Below are positions 1-4,560 of a DNA stretch of 5,030 nucleotides, piece by piece. Position numbers and translations under genes: made by a program. How positions within the stretch are numbered: the stretch's first letter is position 1; each line of letters begins with the position of its first letter. The notes beneath the pieces were generated by a model. That model was not told the origin of the DNA. It made no database searches and was given only the letters and a program-made list of their open reading frames with translations. Source of the DNA: Candidatus Kapaibacterium sp. (GTDB lineage: Bacteria > Bacteroidota > Ignavibacteria > Kapaibacteriales > UBA2268); the NCBI GenBank assembly GCA_028691175.1, contig JAQUZU010000129.1, positions 1 through 5,030 on the forward strand, read 5' to 3'.

Positions 1-960
1 ATGGAAGATGCAAAACTTTCGACCTCGCAGATTGGCGAAGTAATTCTTGTCGGCGGTTCTACCCGTATTCCGAAAGTTCAAGAGTTGGTTAAAAACTTCT
101 TCGGCAAAGAGCCGAGCAAGGGCGTAAATCCGGACGAAGTAGTTGCAGTTGGTGCGGCTATCCAGGGCGGCGTTCTTTCCGGCGATGTAACTGATGTATT
201 GCTCTTAGATGTTACTCCGCTGACACTCGGTATCGAAACTTTGGGCGGCGTTATGACCCCGATGATTCCGGCAAATACAACAATTCCGACCCGCAAGACA
301 GAGATTTTCTCGACTGCTGCGGACAATCAGACCTCTGTAGAGATTCACATCTTGCAGGGCGAGCGTTCGATGGCACGCGACAACCGTTCGCTCGGCAGAT
401 TCCACTTGGACGGTCTTCCGCCGGCTCCGCGTGGCGTTCCGCAGGTAGAAGTTACTTTCGATATTGATGCAAACGGTATTCTCGGTGTTGCCGCAAAAGA
501 TAAGGCAAGCGGAAAAGAACAAAATATCCGTATCGAAGCATCAAGCGGATTAGCAAAAGACGAAATCGAAAAAATGAAGCACGAAGCTACTGCAAATGCG
601 GCTGAAGATAAAAAACGTAAAGAAGAAATTGATTCGCGTAACCAGGCTGACGGCTTAATTTATTCGACCGAAAAACAATTAAAAGAACTCGGCGATAAAT
701 TGACTCCGGAACATAAAGCAAAAATTGAAGCCGCTAAAGAAAAACTAGAAAAATCCGCTAAAGACCCTGCAAGCACTGATATCAAAGCATGCATCGACGA
801 ATTAAATGCCGCTTGGAGCGAAGCTTCTACGCAAATGTATCAAAACGCAGGCGCACAGGCTCAGCCTGGTGCCGGACAGCAACAATCCGCTCCGAATAAC
901 GACCAGAAAAAGGACGGCGGAGTAGAAGAGGCAGACTACACAATAGTAGATGATAAATAA
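1..960 (+). CDS. dnaK: Molecular chaperone DnaK (Hsp70), C-terminal part; 5' end outside window
   Basis: DnaK is the cytoplasmic ATP-dependent Hsp70 chaperone that binds exposed hydrophobic segments and works with DnaJ and GrpE. The window holds 319 codons, about half of a usual DnaK of roughly 630-640 residues. The ATG at position 1 is almost certainly an internal Met, because the nucleotide-binding domain is already under way. Visible in order are the end of that domain (ILVGGSTRIPKVQ at residues 15-27 and NPDEVVAVGAA at 43-53), the allosteric hydrophobic linker (VLLLD, 66-70), and the substrate-binding beta domain (about 71-182, with DNQTSVEIHILQGER at 108-122 and FDIDANGILGVAAKDK at 153-168). 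The charged helical lid follows from about 185, then a Gln/Ala/Gly-rich tail and an acidic end, EEADYTIVDDK, the usual DnaK terminus. No frameshift is seen and the gene ends normally with TAA. Identification rests on direct recognition of the conserved blocks. Confidence 0.98.
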   Translation: MEDAKLSTSQIGEVILVGGSTRIPKVQELVKNFFGKEPSKGVNPDEVVAVGAAIQGGVLSGDVTDVLLLDVTPLTLGIETLGGVMTPMIPANTTIPTRKTEIFSTAADNQTSVEIHILQGERSMARDNRSLGRFHLDGLPPAPRGVPQVEVTFDIDANGILGVAAKDKASGKEQNIRIEASSGLAKDEIEKMKHEATANAAEDKKRKEEIDSRNQADGLIYSTEKQLKELGDKLTPEHKAKIEAAKEKLEKSAKDPASTDIKACIDELNAAWSEASTQMYQNAGAQAQPGAGQQQSAPNNDQKKDGGVEEADYTIVDDK

Positions 961-986
961 CCCATAAAACAAACACAAACTCAAAA

Positions 987-1017
987 CGCGGCAAGGGGAG
1001 AAATCCCCTTGTCTGCG
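987..1017. other. Stable stem-loop downstream of dnaK, no U-tract
   Basis: A perfect 7-bp stem, CAAGGGG (992-998) with CCCCTTG (1005-1011), closes a six-base loop AGAAAT. It extends outwards by a G-T and a G-C pair and, past one bulged T, by CGC (987-989) with GCG (1015-1017). It lies 26 bases after the dnaK stop. No T-run follows it on the + strand, so it is not a standard intrinsic terminator for dnaK; it could protect the dnaK 3' end or support Rho-dependent ending. On the minus strand the sequence beyond it is T-rich, so it could act as a backup terminator for the leftward gene. Confidence 0.6.
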
Positions 1018-1024
1018 TATACAT

Positions 1025-1057
1025 AAAAAATGCTCTGTTCGGGGAGGAACAGAGCAT
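1025..1057 (-). terminator. Intrinsic terminator of the leftward 1101-1751 gene
   Basis: ATGCTCTGTTC (1030-1040) and GAACAGAGCAT (1047-1057) form a perfect 11-bp stem around the loop GGGGAG. Read on the minus strand, the stem is followed directly by a run of six T (complement of 1025-1030), which is the standard rho-independent arrangement. It sits about 45 bases past the stop of the leftward gene. On the + strand the stem is followed by GGTATAAG, so it is not a normal terminator for dnaK. Confidence 0.85.
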
Positions 1058-1066
1058 GGTATAAGA

Positions 1067-1092
1067 TAAAAAAGAGGGGGAGGTCTTTTTTA
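1067..1092. other. A/T-stem hairpin with G-rich loop in the convergent spacer
   Basis: TAAAAAAGA (1067-1075) is the exact reverse complement of TCTTTTTTA (1084-1092). The pair encloses the loop GGGGGAGG. The stem is almost purely A-T, so it is weak, but the six T at 1086-1091 on the + strand and six T on the minus strand could give a pause in either direction. It is the third hairpin of the dnaK-distal spacer. A role as a weak bidirectional terminator is an inference. Confidence 0.4.
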
Positions 1093-1100
1093 GCTTAAAT

Positions 1101-1751
1101 TTATTTCAAAGTATTGCTCAGCGATTTATAGAGGTCGCTGAAATACAGCATTTGTTGCTTGTCGGACTTCTCTGCCAGATAATTTATCACGGCAAAGTAG
1201 GCTTGGTCTGCACTTTCGGTGGGAATATTCCCGGCAGTGGAGTTTTGTCCGCTTTTGAATTGTGCCATTACGTCTTGTGTGCCGGCGAGTTCGGCGAAAC
1301 ATTTCATAAGCGAATCGCGTGCGATGTCGAATTTTGTTTCGATGAATTCAAACTGATTTTCGGTTATGCACCAGCGTTTAATTTTATTGCAAAGTGCAAG
1401 CCGCGAGTTGTAATTTTCGTCTTGGTCGATACTTTTTACTGCATTCGAGAGCAGCCGTGATTTTTCGTTGTTAGATAGAATTTTTACATAATATTCCGGC
1501 GAACGATACTGATTATCGTAGTTTGCAATAGTTTTATCAAAAGCAATTATCGAAAAAGAGCGAAATTCGGGTAACGAAAATAAAGCGCAATGGACGCTTT
1601 CGCCATATTGCTTCTTCATGTTGTCCATGAGGGCTTCGGTTGCGTCATTTGGCGACGAAACTGCCGCCTTTATCGGTTCTTTTGCCAAGTACCCGAGGAG
1701 CAAAAGTCCCGAGAGGCTGCCGATAATCAAACTTGTATATTTGCGTTTCAT
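1101..1751 (-). CDS. Small membrane-anchored protein of unknown function
   Basis: This 216-residue protein matches no family I can name. The start is placed at the ATG at 1749-1751 because AAAAGG lies six bases upstream and the reading begins there with a signal-anchor (MKRKYTSLIIGSLSGLLLLG). The open frame continues upstream to 1886, but only through AT-rich promoter-like sequence. A basic N-terminus precedes one hydrophobic segment (about residues 7-22). There is no obvious signal-peptidase site or lipobox Cys, so the remainder is probably exported but tethered to the inner membrane. The soluble part is mixed polar, with four Cys (55, 121, 128, 151), an aromatic-rich stretch around 78-90 (NYDNQYRSPEYYV), and probable helices at 95-125, 135-160 and 183-215. 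It is transcribed alone, divergently from the aminotransferase gene, and ends at a clear intrinsic terminator. The coding assignment is firm in length and start, but function is unknown. Confidence 0.8.
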   Translation of the reverse strand: MKRKYTSLIIGSLSGLLLLGYLAKEPIKAAVSSPNDATEALMDNMKKQYGESVHCALFSLPEFRSFSIIAFDKTIANYDNQYRSPEYYVKILSNNEKSRLLSNAVKSIDQDENYNSRLALCNKIKRWCITENQFEFIETKFDIARDSLMKCFAELAGTQDVMAQFKSGQNSTAGNIPTESADQAYFAVINYLAEKSDKQQMLYFSDLYKSLSNTLK

Positions 1752-1757
1752 TTTCTG

Positions 1758-1763
1758 CCTTTT
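1758..1763 (-). promoter_or_regulatory. Ribosome binding site deciding the start of the leftward gene
   Basis: Read on the minus strand this is AAAAGG, six bases before the ATG at 1751-1749. It supports that ATG rather than the longer open frame reaching 1886. Confidence 0.6.
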
Positions 1764-1864
1764 AATTATTATTTGTACTGTGTATCTAACAAAATCAATG
1801 CCAAAATATGCAAATTTTTGCACCAAAAAAGCATATATTACTTCATTCTTTCTGAAAAAAATCG

Positions 1865-1872
1865 TATTTTTG
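1865..1872 (+). promoter_or_regulatory. Candidate -7 element (TAnnTTTG) of the aminotransferase gene
   Basis: TATTTTTG fits the Bacteroidota -7 consensus TAnnTTTG and lies 38 bases before the ATG at 1911, a reasonable leader length. No TTTG occurs at the expected distance of about 19 bases upstream, so the -33 half is missing or degenerate. It is plausible but weaker than the rpmG promoter in this window. Confidence 0.4.
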
Positions 1873-1910
1873 AGCTTTAAATGCAAATAATCAAATAAAG
1901 GAAAGAAAAA

Positions 1911-3077
1911 ATGAACGTACCACTGTTAGATCTGAAACTTCAATATAATTCGATGAAGGACGAACTCGAAGCCGCGATGCTGAATGTAGCGCAATCGCAA
2001 ATGCTTATTCTTGGTCCTGAAGTAAAGAAACTTGAGACAACTCTCGCCGAATACTGCGGCGCCGGGTTTGCTGTGGGCGTTTCGAGCGGAACCGATGCAC
2101 TTTTGGCTGCGCTGATGGCTTTGGATATCAAGCCGGGCGACGAAGTGATACTGCCGGATTATTCATTCTTTGCAACTGCAGGTGTTGTGGCTCGCTTGGG
2201 CGGAACACCGGTTTTCGTAGATTGCGATCCGGTTACATTCAATATTGATCCGGCCGGAGTTAAAAACAGCATTAATGCACGCACAAAAGCAATTATACCG
2301 GTGCATCTCTACGGACAATCTGCAGATATGGACTCGATTATGGAAATCTCTCGCGAATACGGAATTCCGGTTGTTGAAGATTGTGCGCAAGCAATCGGAG
2401 TAGAATATAAAAATCATAAAAAAGTCGGTTCGATGGGACTTTTCGGTTGTTACTCGTTCTATCCGACGAAAAATCTTGGTGGCTTCGGCGATGGCGGTTT
2501 GGTTGTAACCAGCGATGAAAAAATGTATCAAAAGCTCCTTCAGATGAGAAATCACGGTATGGAACCGAAATATTATCACAAATTTGTCGGTGGAAATTTC
2601 CGTCTCGATGCAATTCAGGCTGCAGTTCTAAATGTGAAGTTCCCGCACTTAGAAAACTGGAACAACAAACGCCGCGCTAACGCAGATCTGTATACGAAAT
2701 ATTTTAAGGCTGCGGGTTTGGCAGAGAAAACCGGTGTTACGGAATTTGACGCCGCTAATAAAGTTCTCCTGCCGAAAGCAGTTTACAAATCGGACAATTT
2801 ACGGAATTATCATATTTATAACCAATATATTGTACGCGTAGAGAAACGCGACGAAATGCGCAAATTTCTCTCGGAAAATTCAATCGGCTCGGAAATTTAC
2901 TATCCCGTACCGTTCCATAAGCAGGAATGCTTTGCATATCTCGGTGCAAATCCTACATATTTCCCGTCGAGCGATTTTGCGGCTGACTACTCAATTGCTT
3001 TGCCGATTTTCCCGGAATTGACAGAAGAGCAAATTAAATACGTTGTTTCGAAGTTTGCGGAGTTTCTCGCAAAATAA
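1911..3077 (+). CDS. DegT/DnrJ/EryC1/StrS family PLP-dependent sugar aminotransferase
   Basis: Members of this family transfer an amino group, usually from glutamate, to a keto group on a nucleotide-activated sugar, giving amino-sugars for O-antigen, capsule or glycan decoration. The 388 residues are full family length. Visible marks are the N-terminal MNVPLLDLKLQY, the phosphate-binding SSGTDALLAAL (58-68), the loop LPDYSFFATAG (81-91), VEDCAQAIG (155-163) with the Asp that contacts the PLP ring nitrogen (157), and SFYPTKNLGGFGDGG (182-196) with the Schiff-base lysine at 187. The substrate-side block NFRLDAIQAAVL (229-240) is also present. AAGGA (1898-1902) lies eight bases before the ATG. 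The best guess within the family is a 3-keto-sugar aminotransferase of the QdtB/FdtB/WbpE kind, but the substrate cannot be fixed because no partner dehydratase, isomerase or glycosyltransferase is in the window. No terminator follows, and the next gene's sigma-54 promoter begins one base after the stop. Confidence 0.93.
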   Translation: MNVPLLDLKLQYNSMKDELEAAMLNVAQSQMLILGPEVKKLETTLAEYCGAGFAVGVSSGTDALLAALMALDIKPGDEVILPDYSFFATAGVVARLGGTPVFVDCDPVTFNIDPAGVKNSINARTKAIIPVHLYGQSADMDSIMEISREYGIPVVEDCAQAIGVEYKNHKKVGSMGLFGCYSFYPTKNLGGFGDGGLVVTSDEKMYQKLLQMRNHGMEPKYYHKFVGGNFRLDAIQAAVLNVKFPHLENWNNKRRANADLYTKYFKAAGLAEKTGVTEFDAANKVLLPKAVYKSDNLRNYHIYNQYIVRVEKRDEMRKFLSENSIGSEIYYPVPFHKQECFAYLGANPTYFPSSDFAADYSIALPIFPELTEEQIKYVVSKFAEFLAK

Positions 3078-3078
3078 T

Positions 3079-3094
3079 TGGCACGTGGCTTGCA
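3079..3094 (+). promoter_or_regulatory. Sigma-54 (RpoN) -24/-12 promoter of the repeat-protein gene
   Basis: TGGCACG-N4-TTGCA matches the sigma-54 consensus at every conserved position. The diagnostic GG (3080-3081) and GC (3092-3093) are separated by the required 10 bases. The predicted transcription start is near 3105, giving a leader of about 47 bases before the ATG at 3152. Sigma-54 promoters need an AAA+ enhancer-binding protein, whose sites would normally lie 80-200 bases upstream, here inside the 3' end of the aminotransferase gene. Confidence 0.88.
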
Positions 3095-3138
3095 TAAACT
3101 ATGTTATAAAAATAACGAACGGATTCAATAATTTTGAT

Positions 3139-3143
3139 AAGGA
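3139..3143 (+). promoter_or_regulatory. Ribosome binding site of the repeat-protein gene
   Basis: AAGGA ends eight bases before the ATG at 3152-3154. It selects that ATG over the in-frame TTG at 3134, which lies upstream of and too close to the motif. Confidence 0.7.
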
Positions 3144-3151
3144 ATATCGAA

Positions 3152-3781
3152 ATGAATGTAACAGAAATCAGACAAACGCCGCTAAGTTCTTATGAACCAA
3201 AGGCTTTCAGAAATGCTGAAGTCGTAGCGAAAACAGAAGTTGCAAGCTCGAACGACGCAATTCAAACTGCAAGTGCGAACTGGAAGAACGATATTCTCCT
3301 CGATGCAATCTCTTCGCTGGAGAATAATATCCAAACGGATAATACTCACCCGCTTTCGCGTGCAGATTACATGCCAATCGAAGATTTTGCTGAAGCATTG
3401 GCTGAATTAAATTTCTTCGACAGCGAACTGTTCCGCGAGCAAGCCTCCGGAGCACAAGCTAATGTGTCGGCTTCGGTATTCTCCGATTTAATCGAAGGTG
3501 GAATTGGTGGCGGCGCAAAATCAAATGATTTGATCGAAGGCGGAATAGCCGATGGCGCAAAATCAAGCGATTTGATCGAAGGCGGAATAGCCGATGGCGC
3601 AAAATCAAGCGATTTGATCGAAGGCGGAATAGCCGATGGCGCAAAATCAAATGATTTGATCGAAGGCGGAATAGCCGATGGCGCAAAATCAAATGATTTG
3701 ATCGAAGGCGGAATAGCCGATGGTGCAAAATCAAACGGTTTAATCGAAGGCGGAATTGTCGATGTAAACATAATTGCATAA
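3152..3781 (+). CDS. Unrecognised sigma-54-controlled protein with seven 14-residue C-terminal repeats
   Basis: This 209-residue protein belongs to no family I recognise. It has no signal peptide, membrane segment or Cys. Residues 1-110 are a non-repetitive, mostly polar domain with two likely amphipathic helices, one around 45-60 (WKNDILLDAISSLENNI) and one around 75-97 (PIEDFAEALAELNFFDSELF), joined by HPLSRADYMP. Residues 111-208 are seven consecutive copies of a 14-residue unit, consensus [S/N]-D-L-I-E-G-G-I-A-D-G-A-K-S. The first copy (GGIGGG) and last copy (GLIEGGIVDVNII) have diverged, and the protein ends one residue after the last copy. The unit is acidic, Gly-rich and has regularly spaced Ile/Leu/Ala, which could form a short solenoid or beta-stack or be a flexible tail. 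The start is set by AAGGA eight bases upstream. Expression should depend on the sigma-54 promoter at 3079-3094, with read-through from the aminotransferase gene possible. Function is unknown. Confidence 0.85.
   Translation: MNVTEIRQTPLSSYEPKAFRNAEVVAKTEVASSNDAIQTASANWKNDILLDAISSLENNIQTDNTHPLSRADYMPIEDFAEALAELNFFDSELFREQASGAQANVSASVFSDLIEGGIGGGAKSNDLIEGGIADGAKSSDLIEGGIADGAKSSDLIEGGIADGAKSNDLIEGGIADGAKSNDLIEGGIADGAKSNGLIEGGIVDVNIIA
3482..3775 (+). repeat. Seven in-frame 42-bp tandem repeats
   Basis: Units begin at 3482, 3524, 3566, 3608, 3650, 3692 and 3734. Units 2-6 are nearly identical in DNA: they differ only in the first codon (AAT or AGC) and in one silent GGC/GGT change in unit 6. Units 1 and 7 carry more changes, as expected for the edges of an array that expands and contracts from its middle. 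Because 42 is a multiple of three, gain or loss of units changes protein length without shifting the frame. Confidence 0.97.
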
Positions 3782-3801
3782 ACAAAAAGATGATTTTTTA
3801 C

Positions 3802-3832
3802 TTTGAATTCTCGATTACATTCCGTAATTTTG
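3802..3832 (+). promoter_or_regulatory. Bacteroidota-type housekeeping promoter of rpmG
   Basis: TTTG (3802-3805), a 19-base spacer and TAATTTTG (3825-3832) match the TTTG-N19-TAnnTTTG consensus exactly. Transcription would start at about 3838-3840, leaving a leader of about 30 bases before the ATG at 3871. GGAG (3858-3861) provides the ribosome binding site. Confidence 0.85.
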
Positions 3833-3870
3833 TAGTTCATTTAAGAAATCAATATTTGGAGAAATAAGAC

Positions 3871-4050
3871 ATGGCTAAGAAAGAAGCACGACACATGATC
3901 ATTTTGGAGTGCACAGAAGCTCGTAAAGAAGGAAAACCGGCTTCTCGTTACACTACAACCAAAAATAAACAAAATACACCAGAGCGTATCGAATTAAAGA
4001 AATACAATCCGTTCTTGCGTCGTCATACAATTCACAAAGAAATTCGCTAA
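3871..4050 (+). CDS. rpmG: 50S ribosomal protein L33 (zinc-free form)
   Basis: L33 is a small basic protein of the large ribosomal subunit near the E site. The 59-residue product begins MAKKEARHMIILECTEARK. It contains the conserved RYTTTKNKQNTPERIELKKY (26-45) and ends NPFLRRHTIHKEIR. Zinc-binding L33 proteins have two CxxC pairs. Here only Cys14 remains of the first pair and both Cys of the second are replaced (YNPFLRRH), so this is the C-minus type that does not bind zinc. GGAG lies nine bases before the ATG, and the gene has its own strong promoter. In many Bacteroidota relatives rpmG lies near tRNA-Trp, secE and nusG; here it stands alone between the repeat-protein gene and a convergent Fe-S carrier gene. 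Identification is by direct recognition. Confidence 0.97.
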   Translation: MAKKEARHMIILECTEARKEGKPASRYTTTKNKQNTPERIELKKYNPFLRRHTIHKEIR

Positions 4051-4064
4051 GCGGATAAATTCAC

Positions 4065-4107
4065 AAAAAACCAGGGACGAATATTTATTCGCCCCCGGTT
4101 GTGTTTT
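4065..4107. terminator. Probable bidirectional terminator between rpmG and the Fe-S carrier gene
   Basis: An imperfect stem pairs AACC-A-GGG-A-CGAAT (4069-4082) with ATTCG-C-CCC-C-GGTT (4087-4100), broken by two A-C mismatches. The minus strand then has a run of six T (complement of 4065-4070), a good intrinsic terminator for the leftward gene ending at 4122. On the + strand the tail is GTGTTTTG, a weaker U-tract that may still end rpmG transcription. Both genes converge on it within 75 bases. Confidence 0.75.
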
Positions 4108-4121
4108 GTCAAATATTGATT

Positions 4122-4493
4122 TTATCCCTCGTGGCAACCGCAAGTTTTGAAGTTGCGGAAACCGCGAAAAACGAAACCGCGCCCACCTTCGTCGTCGATG
4201 AAATCAAGCGTAATGCCCATGAGATAGAAGAGTGTCTTTCGGTCGGTTACGAGGCGAATTCCGTCGACATCGAATTCGCGGTCAGTCTCCGGCTTGAAGA
4301 TATAGTCAAACTCTATTGAGAAATTCATGCCCGAACAGCCGGCACTTTCGCTTTTGAAGCGCAGAAAATACGTCTCCGGCGCTTTATTTACTTCGATTGC
4401 ACTGCGAAAAGCCGCAATAGCCGCCGGGGTAATTTGAATTAAGTCGGTGTCGTCTGCACCGGTGATTTGAGAATCAATGATTATATTTTCCAT
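4122..4493 (-). CDS. A-type iron-sulfur cluster carrier (IscA/ErpA/HesB family)
   Basis: Proteins of this family accept Fe-S clusters or iron from the assembly scaffold and hand them to target apoproteins in the cytoplasm. The product has 123 residues. The three ligand cysteines are present: Cys53 in AGCSGMNF and Cys118 and Cys120 in TCGC, with the 65-residue spacing expected of the family. Other family marks are TPAAIAAFR (22-30), LRFKSESAGCSG (44-55) and LMGITLDFID (91-100). Two features are atypical. The usual FxNPNA block is replaced by VFRGFRNFK, and the protein ends CGCHEG instead of the common CGCGxSF. The start is the only ATG in the frame before an upstream stop, and no clear Shine-Dalgarno sequence precedes it, as is common in Bacteroidota. 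It lies 67 bases after the histidine kinase stop on the same strand and may share its transcript. Which subtype (IscA, SufA or ErpA) it is cannot be decided. Confidence 0.9.
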   Translation of the reverse strand: MENIIIDSQITGADDTDLIQITPAAIAAFRSAIEVNKAPETYFLRFKSESAGCSGMNFSIEFDYIFKPETDREFDVDGIRLVTDRKTLFYLMGITLDFIDDEGGRGFVFRGFRNFKTCGCHEG

Positions 4494-4560
4494 GTTGTTT
4501 CGATATTCGTTAAGAAATAATACGTCCGAACGGAGGCACGCCCGACCTTAAATTTTATTG
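4494..4560 (-). other. Intergenic spacer between histidine kinase and Fe-S carrier genes
   Basis: On the minus strand a small bulged hairpin (4523-4540; TCC/GGA inner stem with loop GTTC and a CG/CG outer pair) is followed by TATTATTT. This could be a weak terminator or attenuator between the two genes. No TAnnTTTG promoter element was found for the downstream gene. Confidence 0.3.

Larger units (their letters stand above)
1752..1910. promoter_or_regulatory. Divergent AT-rich intergenic region with nested inverted repeats
   Basis: This spacer must hold the promoters of both the leftward unknown gene and the rightward aminotransferase gene. It contains a perfect inverted repeat, TGCAAA-TT-TTTGCA (1809-1822). 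A wider pair, ATATGC (1806-1811) and GCATAT (1831-1836), overlaps it, and a further TGCAAA lies at 1882-1887. Such symmetry would suit a regulator shared by the two genes, but AT-rich DNA makes short palindromes common. No clear -33/-7 pair was found for the leftward gene. Confidence 0.4.

Noticed and set aside
369..384. TGGCACG within dnaK as another sigma-54 site
   Set aside because: The -12 part is AACC instead of TTGC, and the site lies within the dnaK coding sequence.
1752..1886. N-terminal extension of the leftward unknown gene to 1886
   Set aside because: It would run through AT-rich intergenic sequence and bypass a good ribosome binding site and signal-anchor start at 1751.
1152..1890. 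Plus-strand open frames opposite the leftward unknown gene
   Set aside because: They lack ribosome binding sites and promoters. The minus-strand gene has a start signal, an anchor segment and a terminator.
3129..3136. TAATTTTG (TAnnTTTG-like) just upstream of the repeat-protein gene as a second, housekeeping promoter
   Set aside because: No TTTG lies about 19 bases upstream, and transcription would start on top of the ribosome binding site. The sigma-54 promoter explains the gene better.
3152..3481. FlgM- or FlaG-like flagellar protein suggested by sigma-54 control and helical N-terminal half
   Set aside because: The resemblance is limited to general helix-forming composition, and no motif supports it. 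No flagellar gene is nearby.
3482..3775. CRISPR array
   Set aside because: The units are contiguous 42-bp coding repeats with no unique spacers between them.
3482..3775. RTX-type calcium-binding repeats (GGxGxD)
   Set aside because: The unit reads GGIADG and lacks the third Gly and the Asp spacing of RTX nonapeptides. The period is 14, not 9.
3784..3799. AAAAAG-N4-TTTTTT after the repeat gene as its terminator
   Set aside because: The stem is only A-T and G-T pairs, so it is too weak to support a terminator call.
3367..3840. Long minus-strand open frames with proline-rich repeats across the repeat array
   Set aside because: They are the reverse reading of the 42-bp repeat. They have no ribosome binding site and run over the rpmG promoter. 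The + strand frame has a start signal and a promoter.
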